A program made the position numbers and the translations under genes. Under the pieces are notes generated by a model that made no database searches, had not been told where the DNA came from, and saw nothing but the letters and a program-made list of their open reading frames with translations. A stretch of DNA of 64,000 nucleotides, taken from an uncultured Spirochaetales bacterium (GTDB lineage Bacteria; Spirochaetota; Spirochaetia; Sphaerochaetales; Sphaerochaetaceae). The stretch is from the NCBI GenBank assembly GCA_944393005.1, contig CALXYO010000002.1, forward strand, positions 124,001-188,000. The letters run 5' to 3'. Shown here in pieces: positions 43,651 through 52,167 of this stretch. Position 1 is the first letter of the stretch, and the number at the start of each line of letters is the position of its first letter.

Positions 43651-44283
43651 ATGGAAATTAAGGACAGTGAACTTGAAGGAATAATTCAAGGTCTCGTAAG
43701 CAGCATCCGCTCAGACAGCAGGCCGGAGGAACTTGAGAAAATAAAGAAGCTCATCAAGAAAAATGTTCCATTCACGCTCAGAAGCTATTTCTCAGCCTAC
43801 CTTCTCAGGCAGATGACAGAAAAGAAGGAAGAAAGAAAGAGTGCAAGAAGAGATGAAAAGCCTTTCGTGAAAAAGGAAAGGACCCAGCAGAACGCCCCCA
43901 TGCGCGACAATGCGGCAAGAGAAAGCAGGGATGAGATCAAAGCAGACAAAGAACCCAGGAAGAGTGAGAAGAAGCTCAGGATCGTGCCGGAAGGAGCAAA
44001 GACCCTTTATATCAATCTCGGCAAGATGGGACATGTATATGCAAGAGACCTTGTCTCACTCATCACTTCAAACTGTGAGATAGCAAAAGAAGATATCTAC
44101 CTGATCCGCCTGCATGACAAGTATTCATTTGTCACAATGAGCGAGGAAAACTGCCAGAAGGCAATCGAGAAGCTGGAAGGTCTGCAGTACAAGAACAGGA
44201 TCATACAGATAAATCTTTCAAACAAGGAAAAGCCGGCAGCGGCTGCGACACAGGCAGATGAACAGGATAGCAGTATTTCCTAA
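43651..44283 (+). CDS. DbpA-type RNA-binding domain protein
   Basis: A 210-aa protein. An N-terminal helical region and a long charged Lys/Glu/Arg linker (about 60-125) precede a C-terminal DbpA RNA-binding domain (about 130-200; TLYINLGKMGHVYARDLVSLI, KYSFVTMSEENCQKAIEKL). In DEAD-box helicases this domain binds 23S rRNA; here the helicase core is absent, so the protein may act in trans. ATG 43651 is chosen because upstream codons lie in the leader predicted from the promoter. It overlaps the next gene by 26 bp. Confidence 0.75.
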   Translation: MEIKDSELEGIIQGLVSSIRSDSRPEELEKIKKLIKKNVPFTLRSYFSAYLLRQMTEKKEERKSARRDEKPFVKKERTQQNAPMRDNAARESRDEIKADKEPRKSEKKLRIVPEGAKTLYINLGKMGHVYARDLVSLITSNCEIAKEDIYLIRLHDKYSFVTMSEENCQKAIEKLEGLQYKNRIIQINLSNKEKPAAAATQADEQDSSIS

Positions 44284-44905
44284 CGGAGCATTCCAGACCA
44301 ACTGCTATATAATAACAACGGATGAAGGTGCAGCTCTTATAGATGCACCTTCTCCTGCTTCAAGGATAATCAGACGTCTTGAAGAAGAGAATCTCGAGCT
44401 CAGATGGATTTATCTGACTCACGGTCATTTCGACCACGTGATGGCGCTTTCCGCTCTCAGGGAACGCTATAAGGATGTCAGAATCGCGATAAGCGCTGCT
44501 GATGCATCTTATCTTGACCCGGTTGTATGCAGAAGGGATCTTTCTTTCTTCTCAATACATGATGACAAGGACATTACATTTCCCTCTGCCGATCTGCTTC
44601 TGAGAGACGGCGATGTGACAGCTGACGGGCTTACAGTGATTGAGACACCGGGACATACTGAAGGCAGCATCTGTCTGTACAGCAAAAAGGATAAAGTTCT
44701 GTTTTCCGGAGACACGCTTTTTGCCAGGGGTGTGGGACGCACAGACATGCCAGGCGGCTCATGGAGCGCCCTGCAGTCATCCCTCCGCCGTCTGTTTTCC
44801 ATAGTCAGGGACGGAAGCGTACAGGTCCTTCCCGGACATGGAATGATCACCACAATTGAAGAAGAAAGGAAGGGCAACCCCTTCCTTCCCCAGCTTGATC
44901 AGTAA
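44258..44905 (+). CDS. Metallo-beta-lactamase-fold hydrolase, glyoxalase-II-like
   Basis: A 215-aa MBL-fold enzyme with zinc motif THGHFDH (about residues 53-59), then ETPGHTEGSICLY, SGDTLF and the terminal PGHG His. This spacing matches the short glyoxalase-II-like group (YcbL type), thioesterases of uncertain substrate. The stop overlaps the convergent DksA-like gene by 7 bp. Confidence 0.88.
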   Translation: MNRIAVFPNGAFQTNCYIITTDEGAALIDAPSPASRIIRRLEEENLELRWIYLTHGHFDHVMALSALRERYKDVRIAISAADASYLDPVVCRRDLSFFSIHDDKDITFPSADLLLRDGDVTADGLTVIETPGHTEGSICLYSKKDKVLFSGDTLFARGVGRTDMPGGSWSALQSSLRRLFSIVRDGSVQVLPGHGMITTIEEERKGNPFLPQLDQ

Positions 44906-45258
44906 TTTGTACGTCTTTTTTCCTCTGCACTCTTGCAGTCGATGCAAAGCACTGCGGAAGGCATCGCCCTGAGACGGTCCTCAGGAATTTTCTTGCCGCA
45001 TTTGAGACATATGCCGTATTTGTTTTCGCTGATTCTCTTGAGTGCGTTCTCCACTGCCGTGAGACGCTTCGCATCCATGGCATTGAGAGCTTCCATTTTC
45101 TTGAATGCACCTTCATCCGAAGCAAGATCGACACTGTCACCCCGTCCTGTCACCCCCTCTTCCTTGAACGAGGAATTGTCCCCGTTCATTCTATCCAGGA
45201 TTTCCTTTCTTTCCTTGTACAGAAGCTCCTTCATTTCCTCAATAAAAGTGTTATCCAT
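44899..45258 (-). CDS. DksA/TraR-family zinc-finger protein
   Basis: A 119-aa RNA-polymerase secondary-channel factor relative. A helical N-terminal hairpin with D-S-V-D-L-A (fits the DxxDxA tip motif of DksA) precedes a four-cysteine zinc finger (CLKCGKK then LCIDCK). It is shorter than Escherichia coli DksA but similar to spirochaetal and TraR-like forms. The start at 45258 has GGGG upstream and a good promoter at 45302-45329. Confidence 0.85.
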   Translation of the reverse strand: MDNTFIEEMKELLYKERKEILDRMNGDNSSFKEEGVTGRGDSVDLASDEGAFKKMEALNAMDAKRLTAVENALKRISENKYGICLKCGKKIPEDRLRAMPSAVLCIDCKSAEEKRRTNY

Positions 45259-45301
45259 ACTTTTCCCCCTTTATCGGTACCAGATAATTTTTATGAAGAT
45301 G

Positions 45302-45329
45302 AATATAGCAGTTTTTGCTAAGTTGTCAA
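45302..45329 (-). promoter_or_regulatory. Promoter of the DksA-like gene
   Basis: Minus strand: consensus TTGACA (45324-45329), 16-bp spacer, TATATT (45302-45307), about 43 nt before the ATG at 45258. Confidence 0.65.
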
Positions 45330-45382
45330 GGTTAAAAAGGGGTTTTCATCTTCCACAAGCGTGCAAGGATACACGGCATATC

Positions 45383-45574
45383 TCATTTCCTGAGTTTTCT
45401 GACACTTGTGATCGTACCGAAGACCACCACAAGATACACAATGAAGACGATCACGCGGACGAAAACCGGACCGGTATAGACCAGAGCCAGCAGGATGAAG
45501 CCTGCAGTTATGCCGAAAAGCCACAGCAGGACTGCCAGCCACAGTCCTTTCAGGGGATCATCCTTCTTAGGCAT
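45383..45574 (-). CDS. Small membrane protein
   Basis: A 63-aa protein with two transmembrane helices (about 10-31 and 35-56) and basic ends (PKKDD start, RKLRK end). It overlaps the end of the thrH gene by 8 bp and is probably translated with it. No family is recognised. Confidence 0.6.
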   Translation of the reverse strand: MPKKDDPLKGLWLAVLLWLFGITAGFILLALVYTGPVFVRVIVFIVYLVVVFGTITSVRKLRK

Positions 45575-46172
45575 TGAGGAACTCCTTTATGGTCTTCAGG
45601 AAATCATCATAGGTTGTGGAGAGATGAAGCTCAGGGTATTCTTCCAGAATATTCTCAGGTGCCCTGAAAAGGCTGCCGCTGTCAGCTGTCTTTATCATGG
45701 TGAGATCATTATAGCTGTCACCGGCGGCAAAACATCTGAATCCCATTGCCTGCAGATGCTCTATCGCCTTGCGCTTTCCGTCCTTCTGACGCAGTGTGTA
45801 TCCTGTTATGTTTCCATCATCATCAACAACGAGGCTGTTGCAGAAAATCGTCGGCCATGCGAGTTTTCTCATAAGAGGAGATGCGAATTCACGGAACGTG
45901 TCTGAAAGTATGACAACCTGTGTGACTGACCTCAGCTCATCCAGAAACTCCTTCGCACCTTCAAGCGGTTCTATGCTGCTTATCACACTCTGGATATCAG
46001 CGAGTTTCAAGCCGTGTTCTCTGAGTATATCCAGCCTGCCCTTCATCAGCACATCGTAATCAGGCACGTCACGTGTGGTGAGACGCAGTTTCTCAATGCC
46101 GGTCTTTTCGGCAAAGGCAATCCAGATTTCGGGAACAAGCACACCTTCAAGATCAAGACATACAACTTCCAT
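45567..46172 (-). CDS. thrH: Phosphoserine phosphatase / homoserine kinase ThrH
   Basis: A 201-aa HAD-family enzyme. The nucleophile motif is DLEGVL with Asp and Glu as in ThrH, followed by ILSDTFREF (motif II) and AAGDSYNDLTMI (motif IV). ThrH of Pseudomonas dephosphorylates phosphoserine and can transfer the phosphate to homoserine. AGGTG-type Shine-Dalgarno precedes ATG 46172. Confidence 0.88.
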   Translation of the reverse strand: MEVVCLDLEGVLVPEIWIAFAEKTGIEKLRLTTRDVPDYDVLMKGRLDILREHGLKLADIQSVISSIEPLEGAKEFLDELRSVTQVVILSDTFREFASPLMRKLAWPTIFCNSLVVDDDGNITGYTLRQKDGKRKAIEHLQAMGFRCFAAGDSYNDLTMIKTADSGSLFRAPENILEEYPELHLSTTYDDFLKTIKEFLNA

Positions 46173-46231
46173 AATACACCTCCCGGTTTTTCCTGCATTC
46201 TACGTTTTAAAGTCAGGTGAGGCAATATCGC

Positions 46232-46261
46232 TGGAAACGTTTCATCATATTTTGCTAACAT
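46232..46261 (+). promoter_or_regulatory. Possible promoter of the DMT transporter gene
   Basis: TGGAAA (46232-46237), 18-bp spacer, TAACAT (46256-46261). The second ATG of the gene (46269) begins 7 nt after the -10; no Shine-Dalgarno is present. Confidence 0.4.
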
Positions 46262-46265
46262 TCTC

Positions 46266-47168
46266 ATGATGAAGAAAAGCATATTCTACCTTGTATCATT
46301 TCTCACCGGTGCCGTGATCAGCGTGATGGTGGTCGCCAACACGGAACTGGGACGCATCACGACGAATGAAGTGTCTCTCATTGTGAATCAGGCAATAGGT
46401 GTTGTTCTGACAACTTTCATTCTGCTTGCAGGCAGGAAAAACGAGATCATAAACCCGGCAAGGAAGAAAAGCAGGTGGTACATGTATTTCGGAGGCCTCT
46501 TCGGCATCTGCGTCATGGTCTGTAATTTCTACAGTGTCCTCAATGTCGGCTCAGCGCTTGCAATGGCCGCTGCAGTGTTCGGACAGAGTCTCACAGGTCT
46601 TGTCACAGATCTTTTCGGACTCTTCTCAATGCCGAAAAGAAAACAGAGCACGCTGAAATGGATTTCCCTTGCGCTTTCCTTCACCGGCATCTTCATAATG
46701 AGCCTGTCTCAAAGCGGTTCTTTCCGGCTCATCTATATCCTCATGGGAGTGCTTGCAGGAATCATGACAATGCTGCAGATGACGTACAACTCATCTTTCG
46801 CAAAGGCCAAGGGAGCCGTTTTCTCCGCACGGCAAAATGCAATCTCGGGCCTTGCCGGAACAATAATCTATGCCGCACTGCTGATGCCGGAGGAAACGCT
46901 TCACGGCTTCACGCTGCTTCCCTCAGCCTCATTCCTTTCAATAATAACAGGCGGAACCCTCGCCATAGTGGTTGTGGTCTCGACCAATCTGGTCATTCCG
47001 AGAATACCGGCAGTCTATTCCGCCCTTCTGCTTTCCTGCGGCCAGATACTCACAAGCATTGTGATAGACACTTTCCTTTATGATCTGTTCTCACCAAGCC
47101 TGCTCATCGGTTCCCTTGTCATGCTTGCAGGCATAGGGCTCAACTTCAGTGCAGACAGAAAAGCATGA
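46266..47168 (+). CDS. DMT-family transporter, YdcZ/DUF606 type
   Basis: A 300-aa inner-membrane protein with ten hydrophobic helices formed by two copies of a five-helix DUF606 unit (first about 5-140, second about 150-297). Drug/metabolite transporters of this kind export small molecules; the substrate is unknown. ATG at 46266 or 46269 are both possible; the promoter geometry favours 46269. Confidence 0.8.
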   Translation: MMKKSIFYLVSFLTGAVISVMVVANTELGRITTNEVSLIVNQAIGVVLTTFILLAGRKNEIINPARKKSRWYMYFGGLFGICVMVCNFYSVLNVGSALAMAAAVFGQSLTGLVTDLFGLFSMPKRKQSTLKWISLALSFTGIFIMSLSQSGSFRLIYILMGVLAGIMTMLQMTYNSSFAKAKGAVFSARQNAISGLAGTIIYAALLMPEETLHGFTLLPSASFLSIITGGTLAIVVVVSTNLVIPRIPAVYSALLLSCGQILTSIVIDTFLYDLFSPSLLIGSLVMLAGIGLNFSADRKA

Positions 47169-47178
47169 AAAACGGCTT

Positions 47179-48345
47179 CTACAAAGCCAGCTTTGCCTTC
47201 ACCTCGGCAGTGAGTTCTTTATTCAGATTCGCCTTCACTGTGACAAACTGGGCCCGTGTTCCTATGAGGACAGCACCGGAGAGAAGTCCGTCCCGGATGA
47301 AATATGAACATCTGTTGTCATCACCTTCCCTGACGATCACATCACAGCCGGCAGTACTGACATTTCCAAGGCTCACAACATCAAGACCGGCAACCTTAAG
47401 CATGCTTGAAGGACTTGCAATTCTGTAGGCTGTCTTCTTTCCTGCAATGTTTGAAGCGAGAACCTTCGCCATATCAAGTGCAGCGCTGACCTGTCCGGTC
47501 ACACGGCCATCCGTCTCCGCAACATCGCCTATCGCATAAATGTCCTCAACAGATGTCATCAGGTAATCATCAACGACAACACCTCTGCTGACCTTAAGCC
47601 CCGCATCCACGGCAAGGAAGGTGTTTGACCTTATTCCCACTGATTCGACAATGGTGGAAGCAGGGATGGAAAATCCGTCATCACACTTCACTCCGCTCAC
47701 GCACTCATCATGGTCATAAAGGAAATTGGATGTCCTGACACCGCAAAGAATGCTGAGTCCCATGCCCTCCAGCCGTTTCTGAAGATAAACAGCACTGTCC
47801 CTGTCAAGCTGACGGGGCAGAAGATAAGGGAATGTCTCAATCACAGTGACGGTTTTCCCGGTGTGGCAGTGGATTTCATAGGCAGCTTCGATTCCCAGCA
47901 GTCCGCCGCCGATAACGACAGTGTTCTCGCAATGATCCTTCAGCCAGGCCCTGAGCGAATATACATCATCCACAGTCCTTACAGTGAATATTCCCTTCGA
48001 CTTTCCGCCGGGAAGTGCAAGAGAGAGTGCACTGGCTCCGTTTGCAAGCACAAGCACATCATATTCATATGCCTCTCCGTCATCGCTGTACACAAGCTTG
48101 TTGTCAGGATCAATGCAGTTCACATGCTTTCTGACAAGCTTGTAGCGTTCATCAGTGATCTCAGGTTTTATGGCAAGATCCTTCTCATCCGCTGTGTCAG
48201 AAAGCAGGGAAAGAACCCGTGTCCTGTAATAAGGAGAAAAGGATTCATCGCTGAAGACCTCAATGGTACAGTCATCAACTGTCCTGAGGATATTGAGTGC
48301 CGCATTGTAACTTGCAATTCCGTTGCCTACGATAACTATCTTCAT
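47179..48345 (-). CDS. FAD/NAD(P)-dependent oxidoreductase, rubredoxin-reductase-like
   Basis: A 388-aa pyridine-nucleotide-disulfide oxidoreductase-fold flavoprotein. The FAD motif is VIVGNGIASYNAA at the N-terminus, the NAD motif is VVIGGGLLGIEAAYEI near residue 145, and the second FAD motif is DIYAIGDVAE. No redox-active CxxC is seen, placing it with rubredoxin/ferredoxin reductases and NADH oxidases that protect anaerobes from oxygen. The ATG at 48345 gives the normal Rossmann start; it lacks a Shine-Dalgarno but lies 8 nt after a -10-like TAAAGT. Confidence 0.88.
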   Translation of the reverse strand: MKIVIVGNGIASYNAALNILRTVDDCTIEVFSDESFSPYYRTRVLSLLSDTADEKDLAIKPEITDERYKLVRKHVNCIDPDNKLVYSDDGEAYEYDVLVLANGASALSLALPGGKSKGIFTVRTVDDVYSLRAWLKDHCENTVVIGGGLLGIEAAYEIHCHTGKTVTVIETFPYLLPRQLDRDSAVYLQKRLEGMGLSILCGVRTSNFLYDHDECVSGVKCDDGFSIPASTIVESVGIRSNTFLAVDAGLKVSRGVVVDDYLMTSVEDIYAIGDVAETDGRVTGQVSAALDMAKVLASNIAGKKTAYRIASPSSMLKVAGLDVVSLGNVSTAGCDVIVREGDDNRCSYFIRDGLLSGAVLIGTRAQFVTVKANLNKELTAEVKAKLAL

Positions 48346-48353
48346 AAGTCTGA

Positions 48354-48382
48354 ACTTTAATACCAAATAAAAATACAGGCAA
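48354..48382 (-). promoter_or_regulatory. Possible promoter of the FAD oxidoreductase gene
   Basis: Minus strand: TTGCCT (48377-48382), 17-bp spacer, TAAAGT (48354-48359), then 8 nt to ATG 48345. Both boxes match at 4 of 6 positions. Confidence 0.4.
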
Positions 48383-48455
48383 GCGGAAAACGGTACAGCA
48401 GGAGAAAAGCACCTGTCTTTCGCACAGAGAAAACTCAGTATTCACAATTAAACTG

Positions 48456-48483
48456 AAAAGCCGTTCCATCAATGAGGAACGGC
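48456..48483 (-). terminator. Rho-independent terminator after the SIMPL lipoprotein gene
   Basis: Minus strand: GCCGTTCC (48483-48476) pairs with GGAACGGC (48467-48460) around an 8-nt loop, followed by TTTT. It lies about 30 nt past the stop of the gene ending at 48513. Confidence 0.8.
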
Positions 48484-48512
48484 CGGAAGCTGGATTGAGA
48501 GAGGTTTTCCTC

Positions 48513-49229
48513 TCAGATCAGATTGAATGTGACGGAAACCGATGCGCTGACCTCAAGGTCTCCTGCATAGTAGCTGGCAGATGCCTTGGACGATTCTGCC
48601 GCATAATCGGCACTTGCGGCAAGCGCTACCGGCTGTATTCTGTTGGAATACCAGTTCACACTGCCAGATGAGATTGTGAGGGGGCCCTCAACAGTAAGGC
48701 CTGCAGCTGAAGCATAATCCTCAGCCTGAGCATATGCATCCTGCATTGCCAGGACACGGGCCTGACTCATCACTGCCGATTTATCTTCAGCATCAAGGCT
48801 GATGGAGGAAATGGTGATGCCGCTTATAGAGGAAAGACGGTCAATGATTGGTGCAAGATCATCAAGGTTGCGGACTTTCACGCTGAGGCTCTGCTGTGAG
48901 CACTGGCCGAGAAGCACCTGCTGCCCGTCAACATAGCTGTAACGCGGATAAAGATTCATGCCGGTGGTTCTCAGATCATCATCCACGATTGAGAACTCCT
49001 CACTCAGGATCCTGTACACCTCTGCCATTTTCTCATTTGCCATGCTCTGGGCTTCCCCTGTGGTATCGGCGGTTTCCTCAACGGAAACGGAAAAAGATGC
49101 CATGTCTGGTTCAATGGTGACTGACCCGGAACCGGATACCGAAATGGTTCTCATGAGTGCATCATCCGAAGTCTGACATGCAGTCAGACAGAGAAGAGCG
49201 CAAAGCGCCGCGATCAAAAACTTTTTCAC
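48513..49229 (-). CDS. SIMPL-domain (DUF541) lipoprotein
   Basis: A 238-aa envelope protein. The signal sequence ends in lipobox L-T-A-C (Cys18), so it is a lipoprotein. The mature part is a SIMPL/DUF541 domain, with ISVSGSGSVTIEPDMASFSVSVEE at its start and VSASVSVTFNLI at its end. SIMPL proteins form periplasmic ring-like oligomers of unclear function, sometimes linked to oxidative stress. The start overlaps the Nudix gene stop by 4 bp. Confidence 0.85.
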   Translation of the reverse strand: MKKFLIAALCALLCLTACQTSDDALMRTISVSGSGSVTIEPDMASFSVSVEETADTTGEAQSMANEKMAEVYRILSEEFSIVDDDLRTTGMNLYPRYSYVDGQQVLLGQCSQQSLSVKVRNLDDLAPIIDRLSSISGITISSISLDAEDKSAVMSQARVLAMQDAYAQAEDYASAAGLTVEGPLTISSGSVNWYSNRIQPVALAASADYAAESSKASASYYAGDLEVSASVSVTFNLI

Positions 49230-49843
49230 TTTCTTTTCTCCTCTTTACCCTCTCTCCGTCTGAATTCCCTGATCAGCAGTCCGGTCGCAGCCATCATGAT
49301 GGCATTGTCCGCAATCCCGCTGCCCATATTTTCAATCACTTCCTCAAGAGGAAGCGAGAAAACATCAATCTGCTCATTGGCATCAAGATTCTGGTCCCCA
49401 ACCTTATGAAGGTTCTCGGCAAGATAATAATACTGCCTGTTCGACATGAAGGCATTATTCGGGCACATGTCCGCCAGAAGCTTCACATCTTCCGCCTCGT
49501 ATCCTGTCTCCTCAAGCAACTCGCGTCTTGCGGCATCAAGAGGATCCTCTCCTTCCTCCACAAGACCGGCGGGGTATTCAAGAGTGATGCTGTCACTGCC
49601 GTGACGGTACTGCTCTTCCATTATCACACGCCAGGATCCATTCTCATCCTGGAAAACAGGAATGATCACAACCCACTTCGGGCATTCCACTTCAATGAAA
49701 GTTCCCTTCCGTCCGTCCTGACTTTCTCTCACGACGGAATTCACGGAAAAGATCGGACAGTCGAAGAGCCTTTTCCTGTCACCGCTCTTCCATACCAGAT
49801 GATCAATATCTTTCTCTATTTCTCTGTAATCCTTATTTTGCAT
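49226..49843 (-). CDS. Nudix hydrolase, ADP-ribose pyrophosphatase type
   Basis: A 205-aa Nudix protein. The Nudix box GLVEEGEDPLDAARRELLEE (then TGY) fits G-x5-E-x7-R-E-U-x-E-E-x-G-U exactly. Length and N-terminal beta extension suggest an ADP-sugar pyrophosphatase. ATG 49843 is chosen because AAGGA lies 6-8 nt upstream, inside the end of the mrp gene, which it overlaps by 11 bp. Confidence 0.88.
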   Translation of the reverse strand: MQNKDYREIEKDIDHLVWKSGDRKRLFDCPIFSVNSVVRESQDGRKGTFIEVECPKWVVIIPVFQDENGSWRVIMEEQYRHGSDSITLEYPAGLVEEGEDPLDAARRELLEETGYEAEDVKLLADMCPNNAFMSNRQYYYLAENLHKVGDQNLDANEQIDVFSLPLEEVIENMGSGIADNAIMMAATGLLIREFRRREGKEEKRK

Positions 49844-50765
49844 TTCTGTTCCTTGAAGCACAGTTGCTTGTGCAGGATGCACAGGCAGATGGTGAACACT
49901 GCGGTGTTCCCAGGAATGATGTATCGCGGGATGTTGAACAGGCAGTGCCGAAATTTATCTGACGGCAGATTTCCATCAGAGCCTCACGGGAAGGATGGCT
50001 TATGCCGTTCTTCATGAAGTCGACTCCGCTGTCCTCAGCCTCCCTGAGGTCAATTTCCATGGGCACACGGCCAAGGAACGGAACATGCATCTCCTGACAC
50101 ATCTTCTCTCCTCCTCCGATGCCGAAGATGGGGATCTCTGTTCCGCATTCAGGGCACCTGAGTCCTGACATATTCTCGATCACGCCTATGATCGCACAGC
50201 CGAGCTTGCGGGAAAAGCCGACAGAACGTCTTGCATCAAGCACCGCCACAGGCTGCGGAGTCGTTACGATTATCGTACCTGTAAGTGAATGAATTGACTG
50301 GCATACGGTAAGCTGCTCATCACCGGTTCCGGGAGGGGAATCAATCAGAAGATAATCGAGGGTTCCCCATTCCACATCAGCAAGGAACTGCCTGATAGCC
50401 GTGTTCTTCAGACTTCCCCTCCAGATGATCGGAGCATCCGGATCCTGAATCGCGAAGGCAAGCGAAACGACCTTTAGACCTTCTCTCGGTTCAACAGGAT
50501 ACAGCGTGGTTCCGTCCGGAGAACCGAGCACGCCGTCCTCACAGCCGAGCATCTTCGCAACATTAGGTCCTGTGATGTCGGTATCGAGAATGCCGACAGT
50601 GCATCCCATATCTACAAGGGCATTTGCAAGATTTACGGTTATGGTCGTCTTTCCGACCCCTCCTTTGCCTGACATGATCAGTATCTTGCGCCCGATTTTA
50701 TCCATTCTGTCCTGAATCTTCTCAGTCTGAAGATCCCATTCATCCTTGACTTGTGAATCAGCCAT
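49833..50765 (-). CDS. Mrp/NBP35-family Fe-S cluster carrier ATPase
   Basis: A 310-aa P-loop ATPase of the Mrp/ApbC family that carries 4Fe-4S clusters to target proteins, fitting a genome with many Fe-S enzymes such as Rnf. Walker A is SGKGGVGKTT, with IDSPPGTGDEQL as switch/Walker B, and the cluster-binding C-x-x-C lies in MSGLRCPECG. A further Cys-rich tail (CSPSACASCTSNCAS) is at the C-terminus. ATG 50765 follows AAGGAG; the longer upstream frame was rejected. Confidence 0.93.
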   Translation of the reverse strand: MADSQVKDEWDLQTEKIQDRMDKIGRKILIMSGKGGVGKTTITVNLANALVDMGCTVGILDTDITGPNVAKMLGCEDGVLGSPDGTTLYPVEPREGLKVVSLAFAIQDPDAPIIWRGSLKNTAIRQFLADVEWGTLDYLLIDSPPGTGDEQLTVCQSIHSLTGTIIVTTPQPVAVLDARRSVGFSRKLGCAIIGVIENMSGLRCPECGTEIPIFGIGGGEKMCQEMHVPFLGRVPMEIDLREAEDSGVDFMKNGISHPSREALMEICRQINFGTACSTSRDTSFLGTPQCSPSACASCTSNCASRNRNAK

Positions 50766-50858
50766 AAACTCTCCTTGTGAAACTAACATACTTCCAAGAA
50801 GGAGAAAAAGCAAGGATTTCACCCTGTGGGTCCGGTCATTGTGGAAGGAAAATGAAGG

Positions 50859-52073
50859 CTATTGTCTGTCCTCATCAGCATTCTTTCTGTTCTCGCCTTC
50901 GGGAAGAATGATATCCCCGCGCGGGTTCACATCCGGAGCATTCTCATCCTGTATCTTCTTTTTCAGGCTGCGTCTTCCCTTTTCCTGGATCTTATATTCG
51001 CGTATGTAGCTCTTGCCGGATGACAGCAGCACCGCAACAGGCTTGAGTGGCGGTGTGATGGCACAGACAATCTGGATTATGCTCATGATGGGAACAGCGA
51101 GGAACATGCCCGGCAGTCCCCAGATATAGCCCCATACGGAAAGGGAGATGAGGATCATGAGCGGTGACATATTCAGCTGAACGCCCTGAAGACGGGGATC
51201 AATTATATTGCCAAGTATCATCTCGATGGAGATCGTGAGGACTATGACATATATTATGTTCACCCACTCTGTCGGGGCAAACTGGATGATGGACATCAGT
51301 ATCGTGAGGACTGTGACTATGATGGAACCTATTGTCGGGATGAAATTGAGAAGCATTGCCAGCACACCCCATACAAGAGCGAAATCAAGATTGGTCACAA
51401 TGGCCGTAAGATAATAAAGGAAACCTGTCAGAAGGCTTATCACGGCCTTGAGCATCAGGTATTTCGTCATCTGCCTGTTTATGCGTCCCATGGTGGATGC
51501 GAATTTCTGGCTCTTGTCACGCGGCAGGGCGAAGGTTATCTTCGGCATGAAAGTCGTTCTCTCAAGCAGAAGGAAGAGGACTATCACGAAGATCAGCATC
51601 GCATCGGAAAGCACTGAGATTATCTGGGAAGAGAAACTCGTCAGCGAATTCATGGCAAGGCCGTACCAGTCGACATCTATCATTGAGAGCACTGAAAACT
51701 CCTCACCGAGTTCGGGGAAATGCTCGGCAAGCTCACTGGAGAAATTCTTGTCGAGCGACACAACACGGGAGGCGTAATACGGCATTCTGTCCAGTATCAT
51801 GTTGACCATCAGGAAGAGAATGTACAGAAAGCCGAAGAATATAACGAAAATAAGGGCCATGCACAGGATGATCGAAATGGCATTTGGCACCTTGAGGCGT
51901 GACATGCGGTCCATCAGAGGGTTTACGAATGCGAAGATGAAAAGCGCCAGTGCGACCGGAAGCGTGACTTCACTGGCCGCCTTTATGACAAAAAGGAACA
52001 GGACAACGGCCGCAAAGACCAGGCAGTTCCTTATCTGTCTGCTGTACTGCTGTGCATTATTTACCTCTTTCAT
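50859..52073 (-). CDS. AI-2E family transporter / PerM-like permease
   Basis: A 404-aa membrane protein with about eight helices and the AI-2E/PerM family layout: a helix pair at the N-terminus, a central cytosolic/periplasmic insertion, and a C-terminal block ending ISLSVWGYIWGLPGMFLAVP. Despite the name most members have unknown substrates (AI-2 export, Na+/H+ antiport). The charged C-terminal tail is cytoplasmic. No Shine-Dalgarno precedes ATG 52073, which lies 9 nt after a TATTCT -10. Confidence 0.85.
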   Translation of the reverse strand: MKEVNNAQQYSRQIRNCLVFAAVVLFLFVIKAASEVTLPVALALFIFAFVNPLMDRMSRLKVPNAISIILCMALIFVIFFGFLYILFLMVNMILDRMPYYASRVVSLDKNFSSELAEHFPELGEEFSVLSMIDVDWYGLAMNSLTSFSSQIISVLSDAMLIFVIVLFLLLERTTFMPKITFALPRDKSQKFASTMGRINRQMTKYLMLKAVISLLTGFLYYLTAIVTNLDFALVWGVLAMLLNFIPTIGSIIVTVLTILMSIIQFAPTEWVNIIYVIVLTISIEMILGNIIDPRLQGVQLNMSPLMILISLSVWGYIWGLPGMFLAVPIMSIIQIVCAITPPLKPVAVLLSSGKSYIREYKIQEKGRRSLKKKIQDENAPDVNPRGDIILPEGENRKNADEDRQ

Positions 52074-52082
52074 ACAGTATTC

Positions 52083-52112
52083 AGAATAGAACACTTTGAC
52101 TTTTTAACTCAA
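52083..52112 (-). promoter_or_regulatory. Possible promoter of the AI-2E transporter gene
   Basis: Minus strand: TTGAGT (52107-52112), 18-bp spacer, TATTCT (52083-52088), then 9 nt to ATG 52073. It lies in the divergent gap before the trmJ-like gene. Confidence 0.4.
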
Positions 52113-52167
52113 GTGAAAAAAGAAAGAATTGTAAACTTTGAAGATCAATAATATCATTCATGCTGTT

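Noticed and set aside
49157-50017. Plus-strand 286-codon open frame over the Nudix and mrp genes
   Set aside because: Antisense to two genes with perfect family motifs; no coding features of its own.
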